Below are positions 1-11,759 of a DNA stretch of 64,000 bases, piece by piece. Origin of the DNA: Flammulina velutipes (lineage: Eukaryota > Basidiomycota > Agaricomycetes > Agaricales > Physalacriaceae). The stretch's first letter is position 1. Each line of letters begins with the position of its first letter. Under the pieces are notes generated by a model that worked only from the letters and a program-made list of their open reading frames with translations, was not told the DNA's origin and ran no database searches. Both the position numbers and the translations under genes were made by a program. The stretch spans positions 1,922,001 to 1,986,000 of the forward strand of contig CM022375.1 of the NCBI GenBank assembly GCA_011800155.1, written 5' to 3'.

Positions 1-99
1 CTAGTCATTCCACTGATGGATGTCAGTAGGTATTACTCGATACAAAAAATCCATTTCATTTTTAAGTGCTTGCAGTGCTGAACTGAGCAGGGAAATTAC

Positions 100-1489
100 A
101 TGTCGAACTCTGAGAACACTGGAAACCGCATCTTCGTAGGTTCTCCGCCCTCTCTACCCGTGAGCTAATCTTGAAGCTCTCTAGGTCACTGGTGGCTCTG
201 GCTTCATTGCCTACCATATAGTTCATCGACTCTTGAATGAAGGCTATAATGTTAGAACGTATGTTATCATTTTTAATTGGATGTCGTCAATCGTCACTGA
301 CTTTAATTGTAGAACTGCAAGGGGCGCGAAAGTCGGGAGACTGCGCCAAACCCTTGCCACATTCTATGATTCATCTCGTTTTGAAGTCGTTGAAGTCGCC
401 GATGTCGCGTCAGGAGACTTTTCCGAATTTCTTCAAGGTCAATATTCTATTGGCTACGCTGTACTCTGTTTCTTACTGTGTACTAGATGTCGATGGCATC
501 GTTCACACTGCGTATCCTATAGTAGGACGGCCCGACTTCGATCTTGCAGTTCGCGTACGTGTTCCGATATGCATATTCATGCAGATTGTTAATCATCATA
601 ATAGACCGCCGTCGAAGGCTCGCTGCATGTCTTGAGAGAGGGCGTCAAGGCCGGGATATGCAAGTATGTGACGACAAGCTCCTTCGCGACTTTCAATGTC
701 GAAGCAGGTCAATTCGGAGTTCACGGTTAGTTCGGCGTCTACATGACTGCACCTAATAACACATTACCTAGACTATGCATCTTTGACGGAGGAGGCAGCG
801 CGCAATGGGGATACCATCGCATCGTACAGATACGCGAAAGCCCTCTGCGATCGCAAGATCCTAGAGTTCCAAGATGATCACCCGGAGATCGACATCACCA
901 TCCGTAAGTGCCCAAAACCATAATATTTGCATTGAATATTGACCTGTCCTCCATTTACCTAGTGGCACCGATCTATGTCTACGGTCCATTCCCACCTGGT
1001 TTCGAGAAAGTCATACCGGAGGGCGATGTCAATAGCATGTCGACCAATCTCCATGTGTACAACCTACTGTCCAAAGGCACTGGCCACCGTCTCCCGATGT
1101 TCCCTGGCTACGTCGATGTTCGCGATGTTGCTTGCGCACACGTCCTTGCTCTCAACTCGCGTCCCACTTCCGAAGTGGGGCACAAACGCCTTGCACTGGT
1201 CTCTCCCCATGATTCGTCGTGGGTCGATGCTATTGCTCATCTAGCTAATGAGAGACCGGAACTAAAAGACAGGTTATTAGACACAACGGATATTCCCAAG
1301 CCGCTATTTGGTAACTCTGTCGTAGGGACACCAGTAGACGGCTTGAATAAGGCATTGGGATTCAAGCCGAGTGATTACACCACATGGGAAGATACAATTT
1401 TGGCGACGGTGGACAGCATTATAGCTTTAGAAGCAGAGTGGAAGGCCAAAGGATTCAGTGTCGCTGTTCCAACAGGTCCTGCAGAGTAG
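100..1489 (+). CDS. Extended SDR reductase (GRE2 / dihydroflavonol-4-reductase-like)
   Basis: This is an NAD(P)-dependent oxidoreductase of the extended short-chain dehydrogenase superfamily, of the kind that reduces methylglyoxal, aldehydes or ketones in the cytosol. The N-terminus joins across an intron (136-184) to give the dinucleotide-binding motif VTGGSGFIAYHIV. Further exons carry a DVASGDF stretch in the acidic-residue region, the substrate-side segment VDGIVHTAYP, and YRYAK as the catalytic YxxxK. The last exon starts near 961 with VAPIYVYGPFPPG and closes at a clear stop. The total is about 340 residues, normal for the family. The ATG at 100 was chosen because MSNSENTGNRIF splices in frame onto VTGGSG with a GTAGGT donor. 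At least five introns are implied. Substrate cannot be told from sequence. Confidence 0.88.
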
Positions 1490-1853
1490 GATCGAAAGTA
1501 ATCTAATGTAGAGCGGCATCCATTCAAATATTCAGGATTTAAAGCGGCCGACTCCCGACTCCCGACTCCCGACAAACCATTTTCGGTTTGTTTGGTCAAT
1601 GTTTGGTTCACTTCCAGCGGCGGTATATAAAGAGCGGGTCAATCCCGACAGCGCCGTCCCGTCTTTCTTTCTTAACTCCCACCATCCCTGCAATCTGCTA
1701 CGTGGTGGCAACAAGTCACAGAAGGCGCGATTCGGCATTACGTTACCGGCCCGCATCGCATTCGTCCAGCATTCGTCATTGCGCCGAGCACTCTGATTTA
1801 ACCTCCATGTTGGCCAAAAATTATTCATTATCCTAAAGTCCTGCCTTTGCATC

Positions 1854-3938
1854 ATGCTATCGCGCGTTCGACCGCCTTCGAGCTTGACAGCGACCAGGAG
1901 GCTATCAACGACGCCGAGACGTCCCTCACGCCTCGCAAAATACGGTCGTAGGACGGGATACCTTGCCCTCGGAGTTGGCATTGTCTACATTGTGGACACG
2001 GCATTCAATGCATCCGCCATTGTGAGGAATCTTAGAACGTTGCAGACAGTACGTGCCCAATACGACGCATCCATTTATTTGACTTAATGGTGCTCAGTGT
2101 GCAGCGATTACACTAGACTACAAGCTCAACTTTACGGAGGCGAAGAGCGACCTAATACCCGAATTACACCAGCGAGTGGGGGATCGAATGTATAACTTAT
2201 TCACGTCTAATGGGGGATTGTATATTAAAATGGGTGTGTCTTCCTAGCTCACCACTCTTCCTGCGTGCTGATCTCTTCACTAACAGGCCAAGCACTCGGC
2301 GCCAACTCTGCATTTCTTCCTCAACCAGTACAAGCGCAGTTTGCCAAGTTATTCGACGATGCGCCGCAGATACCTTACCACCAAATACTCTCCGTATTTA
2401 AATCCGAGTTTGGTCGACTGCCAAGTGGTCCTGGCGGTGTCTTCGAAGTGTTCCAAGAGGAGGCGGTGGCCAGTGCCAGCATAGCACAAGTCCACAAGGC
2501 AAAACTTTGGTCTGCGCCAGGAGACACCGAGGAGAAGTGGGTTGCTGTCAAGATACAAAAGCCGGACGTGGCCAAGCAGACCGAATGGGATCTTGGTGCA
2601 TATCGCGCTGTGCTTTGGATGTTTGAACATTGGGCTTTCGACCTCCCCGTCTACTTTGTAGCTGGTGCGTGGTCATGATAACGCTCACTTCATTCATTGA
2701 GTCTTCCTTCTTAGATTTTGTCTGCGAACATCTTCGACAGGAGCTCGACTTTATCAACGAAGCAAAAAACGCCAAGATGATGACCGAGTTGGTTGCGTCA
2801 GAGCCAATGTTGGCATCCAAAGTCCACATCCCGAAGGTTTATGATGAGCTGACCACTCGGAAGATCATGACTGCTGAATGGATAGACGGGATCCGTCTAA
2901 GTGACCGCGAAGGAGTTTTCAAGATGATGGGCGAAACCCAGATGCTACGACAGCCGAACCCATATTCGATTTCGATGGGCGTCTCTCCTGCCGACATGCA
3001 CTCAAGCTCACCTCTGCCATCACATACTTTAAAAGGTGGTGTCAAGGCTGTGATGCAGACCATGGTCGAGTTATTCAGCGCGCAAATGTTCAACTGGGGA
3101 TGGGTGCACTGTGCGTCTCTTTTCTGCGTCTTTTGAACTTGATACCAGCTCGTTTTTCAGGTGATCCACATCCCGGGAATATACTCATACGGCCCCACCC
3201 ATTGAAACCCAACACACCTCAACTTGTCCTCTTGGATCACGGGCTATATGTTCACGTCGACGAGAAGTTTCGAAGAGAGTGGTCGGACCTCTGGAAAGCT
3301 CTTCTGACATCTGACTACGATGCCGTCGCTGGTATAGCTAAAGGCTGGGGCGTCGGGCTTCCGGATCTCTTTGCCAGTGCGACGTTGATGAAACCTGTAA
3401 GGCTACGAAAGGCCGATACTCCGAGTCACAAGGCGGAGATGGAGAAGCTGGCTCAGATGAGCCAGTATGAACAAAGCGTACAGATGAAGGCGAAATTGAA
3501 GGAGTTCTTGACTGACACGGATAGAATGCCCAAGCAGCTGATTTTCCTCATGCGTAATATGCGGTTCGTACCCATTATCGTTTCCGTTCTGGTCTGATGT
3601 TGACGGGATTCTACAGGATTGTCCAAGGGAACAATCAGTCGCTCGGCGCGCCTGTCAACCGAATCAAGATAACCGGCTACTGGGCATCGAAGTCGCTTAC
3701 GAGCTCGTCGAATCTGACGCTCCTGCAGCGGGTGAGGGAGTATTGGGGATACGCAATCTTTCGCACAGTGATGCTATCTCTGGACGTCGCGTTCTGGATC
3801 ACGAGGATAAGACAATGGGCGACTGCGAAGCTTGGGCGCTATTCTTGGAACTTTGAGGACGAGTTTGAGAGGTCGATGCAGGCATTCGCGAAGGGTAATC
3901 TGGGCATGGAATTCTCATCGGCAGCTTTCAGTGGATGA
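1854..3938 (+). CDS. UbiB/ABC1 (ADCK) atypical kinase, ADCK1/Mcp2-like, mitochondrial
   Basis: This is a member of the UbiB atypical kinase-like family, which acts in mitochondrial membranes in coenzyme Q and lipid homeostasis. The N-terminus is rich in Arg, Ser and Thr with no acidic residues (MLSRVRPPSSLTATRRLST), like a mitochondrial presequence, and is followed by a short hydrophobic stretch. Family motifs appear in order: KMGQ (the KxGQ motif, formed across an intron near 2235), the alanine-rich loop ASASIAQVHKA, VAVKIQKP with the invariant lysine, QELDFINEAKN (the ExD motif), the catalytic loop DPHPGNIL, and LLDHGLY in place of DFG. LLDHGLY and the C-terminal extension match the ADCK1/Mcp2/Cqd2 branch better than Coq8. 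Six or so exons give about 560 residues. The reading frame is intact. Confidence 0.92.
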
Positions 3939-4409
3939 GCATATGTACGTCCCAGTGTGATGTACTCTTGATTGCGAAATACTATGCAGTAAAACGCCTG
4001 GTTTGATTCGTTTTCGGATATTTCGGCGAGAATTCCAAGGCTGAGAACGTGCGATAAACAAACGAGGACCAGCGGAAGGTATGAAATTGTTCTATGAAGG
4101 GAGAAATGCTCACGTTCTTCAGTGCAGTGATAAACGTTTGGAACAAACTTGGGAAATAGAGACTTCGACCAGGAACTCAAGTACTCCCGCACTGCACGAG
4201 ATTGCACTCCGATAATCCCAACCATGCGGTCCTCTTTCAGTACGACTGGATTAGACACGATCAACCGGTTGGTGAGCGCATGGATCCCCGTACGATAAGG
4301 CGATGAAGCACCCTTGGCACATGCCGACAGTATCGACTACCAAGTTAAATAGTGGGACTTTGGAGTGGGTAACGTCAAGGTGTTGCGTCGTCTCTCCTCC
4401 AGCTTCGAA
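3939..4409. other. Intergenic, between kinase and secreted nuclease
   Basis: This holds the 3' flank of the kinase gene and the promoter of the nuclease-like gene. I see no coding exon with a signal peptide, motif or sensible splice sites. An open frame on the minus strand here has no recognisable features. Confidence 0.5.
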
Positions 4410-5359
4410 ATGGTGTACATCAAATCCTTCGTTGTTGCCAGCTTCTTGTCCGCCCTCACGGTGTTCGCGGCGCCCTTGAACTTGAAAGAGAGGGCGCTTC
4501 CTACTCCCGTTAGTGCGGCCACTGCTAGGAGTTACTTGAGCTCGCGTGAGTGACTACTCGATCGGGCTGATCTATATCTTTTGGCTGATGCATCATTTAG
4601 TGACTATCGCGGCTGAGAGCAACTCGCCTGCGTACGACCGTGACTTGTTCAATGCCTGGATCACTAGTATGTTCTCTCCCTCCTTCGGTTCTCTTCGCGC
4701 TAACGACTCGTCCTCTAGTTGAAGGCACTTGCAACACCCGCGAATGTAAGATTTGGTTGCACTCTTTCCGAATCTAAAGCTGACAGCGGCTCTCCGATAG
4801 ATGTTCTGAGACGTGATGCTACATCGTGGGTGTCTAAATGGACAGTACCTATTATGCTAGTCAAGACTAACGTCATGATAGGATTACGACAAACGCTGAC
4901 TGCACGGCTGCTTCGGGCAGATGGACTTCTCCTTATGACGGCGTGGCCACGACGTTGGCCAGCGACCTGGACATCGACCACTTGGTCCCACTCAAGGAGG
5001 TACGTGTCATCCAAATACCCGTTTCTAATAGCGTTCTAACAATTGAATAGGCGTGGGTCTCCGGAGCTCGTACTTGGACTGCTGCCCGTCGTGAGGCGTT
5101 TGCGAACGATGTCACCAGGCCTCAGCTTGTAGCCGTAACCGATAACCTCAACCAAGCCAAGGGCGACAAAGGTAAGAATGTAGCGCGATAAAAGGCAGCA
5201 TAGGTTAACATTTCGACAGATCCGGCTGAGTGGATGGTTCCTCTCGCCAGCTATGTTTGCACCTACGTCCGGGCTTGGGTCCAGGTCAAATATTACTATG
5301 GTCTCACTGTTGACCAAGCCGAGTACAATGCGCTGTCCAGCTACTTGTCCAGCTGTTAG
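4410..5359 (+). CDS. Secreted HNH-type nuclease-like protein (DUF1524 / GmrSD C-terminal-like)
   Basis: The ATG at 4410 opens a classic signal peptide (MVYIKSFVVASFLSALTVFA) ending at an alanine site. Six short exons then give a protein of about 215 residues. Diagnostic segments are TREYVLRRDA, CTAASGRWTSPYDG and the HNH-like core DIDHLVPLKEAW, followed by FANDVTRPQLVAV and NQAKGDKDPAEWM. These are the conserved blocks of fungal and actinobacterial secreted DUF1524/HNH proteins. The aspartate-histidine pair of DHLVPL is the expected metal and catalytic site, so nuclease-type chemistry outside the cell is likely but unproven. Paired cysteines suggest disulphides. It converges on the next secreted gene, with only about 120 bases between the stops. 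Confidence 0.88.
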
Positions 5360-5479
5360 GTGTATGTAATAATGAACTAAGTTATCAATGTCCTCAAATG
5401 GTTGGGCAATGCCTTCAGTATCAATTGATTGGGTATCACATAGTTAAGGGCGTGCGCTATTGAGTGTACACGGAATACT

Positions 5480-6266
5480 CTACTGGCTGTTGGAGTAACG
5501 GAGCCAATCATTGAAGTTGGTGTACGGAACGGTGTCGCCAGTGGCGGTCCATTCAACGATATAACCCCAGAATTTGAGGACTTCCTGAATTGTACTGTAA
5601 TGCCGATACATCAGTACGACTCGTTCTCCGTGCATTCAATGATAACGCTTACGGGTAAGAGGAAGCTCCAACAGCGGAAAGCTGGCTAAAGACCAAGTCG
5701 ACAAAGTTCTGCTGGGTGATGGGGCAGCCACCTTCCTGCCAGGCGCATTCTCCAACGATGGAGGCGTAAACCTACACATTTTCCCGAATTAGTAAAGTCG
5801 GACTCGGGGAGGAGTGGGAAGAACAATCGTACGTCATAGTTCAAGTTGGGGGCGGCGGAGGGCTCGAAAGACGAGTCCTTGCACTGAGCCAAAGTCGTGA
5901 GAGGGAAGGTCTAAACAATGGGATAACCATTTAGTAGTTTACACTCGTAGTATTGAGAAAAGACTTACGCCACCACAAACCGCGGCCGCCACACAAGACG
6001 GGTGGCTCCAGATATCCTGGTTGTTTTCCAACGCATTATCGAGGCAGTTGGTGATCTACCAAAAAGTCAGTGGAAGTTAGATGCGATCAAATGTTACTAA
6101 CCAAGTTAACGCAGGATGAGCTGTATTGGAAGTGGTAGATCCCGATGTTTTTGGATAGGGTGATACAAGTGCCGGAGGGGATCTCACCGCGAGCCTCGGG
6201 GAGGGAGGCGCCAAAGACTGACGCAGCGGCGGGGAGCAGAGCAAAGAAGGTGGTAGAGAAACGCAT
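5480..6266 (-). CDS. Small secreted cysteine-containing protein, function unknown
   Basis: Read leftward from the ATG at 6264-6266, the product begins MRFSTTFFALLPAAASVFGA, a signal peptide, then LPEARGEIPSGTCITLS. Five exons with consensus junctions give roughly 190 residues. Later blocks include ITNCLDNALENNQDIWSHP, CVAAAVCGG, VYASIVGECAWQEGGCP and ITQQNFVDLVFSQLSA. I count about eight cysteines, and there is no membrane segment or GPI signal. I recognise the general type, a basidiomycete secreted protein with a TCITLS-like start and a C-terminal YTNFNDWLRYS tail, but know no function. The stop lies 121 bases from that of the convergent nuclease-like gene. A TATA-like box sits about 65 bases upstream of the start. 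Confidence 0.82.
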
Positions 6267-6845
6267 TGTAGTAGTAAAGAATGGGAGTGTTTAGGGTTTG
6301 AATGAGGAATGACTCCATGTATGAGAGAGTTTTATAGTGCACACGGTCAGTCGTCGGGCGAATGACTCACTAGCGTACGGTATGAAGAGCCCGTCGACAG
6401 ATGAAACGGCTGTGCACATCGACGTAGAGACTGTATGATGGTCGATACCGGTTGGGAGTCCGAGAGGCGATGAGCATGCTGATTATTGGTGACTCTAGTA
6501 TTATCCTCGACTCTCCTCCCCGAATGAACCACAGAGAGTAAAGCTCAAGTCTAACGACTATAGCGACACATTCCTGAAGAAATAGAGTTGCACCGCCATC
6601 GTGCAAGATTCAAGAATAAGCATGGAAGAATTAAGAAATCCTGGGAAACTGAACGTAAACACTGCATATGGATAGGAACTAAAGAGAGTCGTGTGATTGA
6701 TAGAAATCCAGAGGCAACGTGAACTCATCTAAATATAGTCATTCGGAATCTCGAGATCAATCGTGCTGCGCCGAATTAATTGTAGCTTGAACTTGAAGAT
6801 CACATTGCGCCACCAAAACTATATGCCGCCGGCAAAACTAGAGAC
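6267..6845. other. Intergenic between two minus-strand secreted genes
   Basis: This contains the promoter of the small secreted protein and the 3' flank of the LPMO-like gene. Apart from a TATA-like box I see no gene. Confidence 0.5.
6330..6336 (-). promoter_or_regulatory. TATA-like box of the small secreted protein gene
   Basis: TATAAAA on the minus strand lies about 65 bases upstream of the ATG at 6266. The spacing is reasonable for a TATA element with a short leader. Confidence 0.45.
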
Positions 6846-7739
6846 TCAAACAATCGTGAAGTCGACACAGCTCTCATACGTCTGCTTGTTGCTATAAGCG
6901 TACCAAAACCACTGGATCGCACAAGCTCCAGCAGCCGAGCACTGGGACTTCAAGTCCGGGATCGTCACGCTGAATTCAGCTACAACGAAACAGTATTCAG
7001 CTTACTGTCCCGGGATGATGTTACACGTAGGAGAACTCACATTCGTCCTTTGGCCACTGGGACGGACCGAGCGTCTCGTTGGCGTATACCTCCCACGTGT
7101 AGAGTCGTGCGATGGGTACGTTCTTCGCGAGATCGATGACCGAGATGTTCTGTGTTCATAGTGAGAAAGCAGGTGGAGGGAGGAAGAAGGAAGCACAACT
7201 AACCGCATAGCCAGTGTGATGAGCCGTGATATCGACGCTCATAGCAACCGTCTGTCCCACGCTGTACGCACGGGTGTTGCTCGTGTTATCTTCGAGCTGA
7301 AGACTACATTAGACTTGAGAAGATGTAGTTCGTGTGAGAGACCTACGAGATAGCTACGACAGACAAAAAGCTTGCATTCGTCCGCGTTGTAGTCGCCGTC
7401 GATCTTCTGGATGGCATTCTCGATCTATTCACGTAAACATAAGTTAAGTGAAATAAGGAGAACACATACAGGCCCAGATTCGTCTACGACAAAGTGTCAG
7501 TATAGAGCGCTAGACGTGGAGGGTACGATGTGCCTACCTGCGGTCAAGACCTTATTGACAGCGGCGCCACATGCTGCTTTGTTCGCTGCACCAGCCTACC
7601 ACGCAAAAGCGTCAAGGAATAACCTCAATAATGCAATACTAAAACATACCTTTCGCGGAGTAGGCGAAGTCACTTTGGCATGGCCAGCGACATAGACGAC
7701 GAGGGAAAAAAGGATAGCTAGACGGGTGAGGGTGAACAT
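6846..7739 (-). CDS. Secreted LPMO-like / chitin-binding type-4-like protein with N-terminal His
   Basis: Read leftward from the ATG at 7737-7739: signal peptide MFTLTRLAILFSLVVYVAG, then HAKVTSPTPRKAGAANKAACG. The mature protein should start with histidine, the first ligand of the copper histidine brace of lytic polysaccharide monooxygenases. The blocks CKLFVCRSYL, AYSVGQTVAMSVDITAHHTGY and a C-terminal QTYESCVDFTIV match a fungal LPMO_10-like secreted family of around 200 residues. The HHTG histidine is a candidate second ligand. I read about six exons, one of them only around 14 bases. The substrate may be chitin or another wall polysaccharide. It might bind copper or glycan without oxidising it. 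Confidence 0.85.
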
Positions 7740-8170
7740 ATCTGTGCCACTGGATCCGCTACATACCCAGGAGCTATTTAAGCGAGACTCTGAGGCGTTA
7801 GCAAGATGGACGGTCCGCCCGTCCCGCGGCGCGTTGACTTCGGGTATTTTTCGCCTCCTCGCTAGCCACAGTCCAATTCAATTGCATCGTGAAGGTGACC
7901 AGATAGAAGGCATGTTTCTGAAGCCAAAATACATCGCGTGGCCAAGATAGAGGTCAGTCTAAACATACTTCAAACACGCGACAGACTTACGAGGTTTCGA
8001 ACGGGCCCGCAGGCCGGTTACAGAAGAGTGTCACTGTTATAATTACGAAGACTAGTAGTTACTAAGCTCTAGTCGAATATCTACATATATCGAAACGACC
8101 GTCTTACAATGTGTCTAGATTACAGAGAATGCACGTATGCTAGAGAAGAGAGTAAAGTAACAATGCTGAA
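7740..8170. other. Intergenic, promoter of LPMO-like gene
   Basis: This is the 5' flank of the LPMO-like gene and the 3' flank of the DnaJ gene. No further gene is supported. Confidence 0.5.
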
Positions 8171-9812
8171 TCACCGTTTGGCCTCCCGCTCCCTGCTTGA
8201 TTTCGTGTCGACGCGGACATATTCACTATCATCTATAGCCTGCGCATCCTTCTTCACTCCCATGTACGATTCACCGAGGTATTGCAACGCCACGGCCCTC
8301 ATCTCTGCCTTTTCGCGCGAGATCGTAGGATCTTCCAGGACGCGGTCGCATGTTTCTCGCAGGATAGATTCGATTTCCAGCTTGGTTCCCTAAACAAATA
8401 TTAGACTCCACGTGGTACCGGAAGGCAGAAGGAACATACCTTGAAAAGGGCCTGAAGACCTTTCTCAGCCGCTTGTTCTTCTAATCGCTTTCTCTCTTCT
8501 GGTGCCAGGTTGCCAGCCTTCTCCGCTGCTTGGATTTGTTCGAAGACGTTCTTGAGCTCGATAGCTGACCGAAGGGTGGATACACTGAGGACATGTTAAC
8601 GTTCGTGAGACGTGAATCCAAGGTTAAGAAGCTCACGTTTCACTGAAGACATGATATTTGCCTTGAACATTATGTAGCCAACCGCCGACGCCAAGGAATG
8701 ATTGATTCGTGGCTAGGAAATGCTTCGCCTTGGATGTATAAACGAATCCGACGGCTTGGAGTAGCTCGACCCCGTACGATTCCTTTTTTAGGTCCCTAGG
8801 ATGTGTTAGATGATGAGTTTCTAGCAGACAGAACAGTCGTACTCTGCCTCTAGGTCACAGATCGTCTTCCAGCTCCTTGTCACGTCTTTGTCGTACGGGC
8901 CAGTTGCTGACTCAGTGAAGATACCCAGCTTGCGTTCTAGAGTGTCAACCAACTTTTTGACTCTCTCAGCACGCTCTGCCGTTTTCTAAACAGACCGTCA
9001 GCATGACCGGAAGCTCAGTTTGGAGAGAACTGACCTCGGCGTATTTCTTCTTCTCCTTCTCGTCTTTGACGCGCTTCTCCTCCTCAGTTAGAATGACACG
9101 TCCCTTGGCATCCTTGGGCCTCTTCTCGTCCTCCTCAGCCTCGTCAGCTTCCTGTAGCGCTGTCTTCATGTCCCTCGCAAGACTGATATGACCGATTATG
9201 GACGTGAACCTGTCCCCACCGAATATGGCACCAAAGACTTCCTCTGGGTCGACGTAGCCACCTTCCGGTGCGCTTTCTTTTGGTCCGAATTCGTTGTACT
9301 TTTTTCGTAGGTCGTCGTCGGACAGCGTTTGATACGCAACAGCGATTTCGTTGAAGCGTTCCGCGGCATGGGGATCATCGGGATTCTTGTCAGGATGGTG
9401 CTTTATGGCGAGACGTCCTGAAAGGTGTCAGTATGAGAGAGGAGTATGACATCTAAGACGTACGATATGCTTTCTTGATGTCGTCCGTAGTCGCAGTCAC
9501 TGGCACGCCAAGGATATCATAGTACCCAGTCTCCAGTGGGTTCTCCTGCGAGCCGATCTTCCTTCCTTTCCTCTGTGGCGCAGGTTTGCTTCCTGTAGGC
9601 GTAGGAGGAGGCGATTTACTGGACGAAGGAACCTGTCCTGGGTAGAATACGTGCGTCACGATATTCTGACACGAAAAGCAGCGAATTTGAAGTGTTGCGC
9701 CCGACTTTGGTTGCGGATTTGGCACCGGAAATTCCAGGTGAGAGCTGCAGCGACTGCAGTTAGTTTGAATATGCGGCAACACTGGCCGTGAAGGGAGAAT
9801 ATTGGAGGACAT
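8171..9812 (-). CDS. DnaJ co-chaperone with N-terminal zinc-ribbon-like segment and DnaJ-X domain (Caj1/Djp1-like)
   Basis: This is an HSP70 co-chaperone. Read leftward from 9812, the N-terminus has two CxxC pairs (CSRCSSHLEF and CFSCQN), a proline-rich linker, then a J-domain starting ETGYYDILGVPV. The J-domain crosses an intron into RRLAIKHHPDKNPDDP, so the essential HPD is present. A highly charged segment follows (DEAEEDEKRPKDAKGR, EEKRVKDEKEKKKYAE), then the DnaJ-X region with YGVELLQAVGFVYTSKA and FLGVGGWLHNVQGKYH. The stop follows a basic tail. The total is about 450 residues in seven or so exons. Yeast relatives Caj1 and Djp1 act in the cytosol and in peroxisomal import. The CxxC extension is an addition seen in some fungal members. 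Confidence 0.9.
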
Positions 9813-9899
9813 GGTGGTACGCGTTCAAGCGCCAAGCGGCTGGATTTGGTATGTAAAGGGAAAGTCGGGCCGAACTCCGCAACGATAATTCATACTATC

Positions 9900-11577
9900 A
9901 TGTCGCCTACTAATTCAAGGCTTCTACAATGTGTTTACGACTTTGCTGACTACATTGTCACTCCGCCGTTGGATCCTTTGTTTCAAGACACCGATACGGC
10001 TTCCTACATCCCCCTCTTCGTTCCCGACGGACAATATCCCACTTTTCTTCGACTTGACGAGACCATCCCAGCGTATCTCAGCCAGTCCCTCGAAGATTCC
10101 CTGAAAGAACCCGAAAGCTCGCTCGATACAGTGCCTCTGTTAGAATACGTGGACAAGCTGCGACGCATAGATGTCTTCGACTTTGGCGAAGCCCCGGAGG
10201 AATTGGGTAACGTATATGAAACCTCAAAAGTCGCGTTCAAACTCTTCTATATGGCAAAGGCGATTTTACGCTTTCTAAAACATCAAATGGCCTTCGACAA
10301 ACCCCCCAGACCATATTTTAGCATCATTCCCGACGAAGTTTTGAAGCTCGACAAGGTCGATATGATTCACTGGCAGGAGGTTTCCGCCCAAAGATTTGAA
10401 ATCTACTCTGGGGACCTTGTGGCTCTTGCATCATCAGAAGAAGGAAAGGACCTAAGCCGCCCTTTGAGCGAAACGGACGCCAAAAGCATCCTATACAAGG
10501 AAAGTCCTTTCCAATCACCTCCTCCCCGCTATCCTTATTCCTCAGCAGATCGGCATCTACATGATTGGACATGATATCGATTGGGGAGTGTTCTTCGGAG
10601 GACACAAGGCTCTTATTTTTCGCAAAACTGTTTCTCCACCTAATAACCAAGGTCTTACACGTCCAGGACTAGTCTGCTCTCGTCAAATCGCGCTGAAAGA
10701 GTTCTTTCCGCTGCTTGTTGCGATGCTACTGCACCCCCGTGGACAGGAGTTCCGTCTTTTACCTTCTATCATAATCGATCCCCCAGCAAATAATATGCCA
10801 CTCACTCGCAATATACCAGAGTCTGAGGATCGAGCCTGGGTCAAGCTGCATGCTACACCAGGCAAAGAAGCTATGGAACACAATATTTCAACACTGTCTC
10901 GCACAAAGGTACAGCTATTTGTCTAGTATTCTATGGTTCCCGCTGATCTCCTCAAAGGCACTCACATTATCTCTCTTTGGGACCACAGTTCTTTCTCTTT
11001 CTCGCGTCGCTGCTCAGCAAGAACAAGAACAATCACACGTCATTTTCGTCGACGCCCACGTCCACGTTGGATCCGTCGGAGTCACTTTCCGGGCATTCTA
11101 CTCGTCACTGGACCTTATTCTGAAAGCTGTACGGACGACATCAGGCGGTGCTGACGCTCTACGGCGTGAAATCGATGCATACGAGGCGCTGGTGTCAATT
11201 CAGGGGATTGCCGTGCCCCATTGTTTTGGCCTTTTCGAGTCCGAACAGTGGCTGGTGCTCGTTCTCGAGGATGTTGGTCCGACGTTGGATAGAATCGGTG
11301 GGACAGGTGTTCTTTCCGATGCCCAACGGTACGAGCTTCTTCTACTCTAGTCTATTTGACTGATATGGAACATAGGAGCACCATAATCAATCATTTGGAG
11401 GCAATTCATCGGTTGGGTATCGTTCACGGTGATATAAAGAATAATAACATCGGTGTTGCTGGAGATGGGTTGATCAGGATCTTCGACTTCTCTCATTCCT
11501 TTCCCAAGGATGGAGAATGTCCTGGGAGAAAACAGTGCTACGAGTTGTGGGATGTTATTAGGGACATGGACCTGTAG
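9900..11577 (+). CDS. FunK1-like protein kinase-like gene, apparently frame-broken
   Basis: This is a fungal kinase-like protein with an N-terminal extension (MSPTNSRLLQCVYDFADYIV). The C-terminal half is a compact kinase fold: LILKAVR supplies the ATP lysine, LVLVLEDVGPTLD is the hinge, HGDIKNNNIG is the catalytic loop (HxDxxxxN), and RIFDFSHS carries DFS in the DFG position. Exons join at 10909/10958 (TK to ALTLSLFGTT) and near 11328/11374. Exon 1 is open to 10574, but the matching continuation (QIGIYMIGHDIDWGVFFGG) lies in another frame. No intron with proper phase bridges the two, so a one-base shift after the lysine codon near 10499 is the simplest reading. Degenerate copies lie at 50283-51780 and near 48330. 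The gene may be a pseudogene. Confidence 0.65.
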
Positions 11578-11759
11578 ATCATTTGGGTGTATCCTTTAGC
11601 TGCATATTATTCACCACTAAACAACGCATACCATACCTCGACGTTTGAAATATGAACAGGTATTCCAAGTTAATGAAAACTCTTGTCTAGATGAGGAACG
11701 AACATTGAATCTAACCCACTTGATATGACATCGAGACTAGATGATAACTACAACACAAC

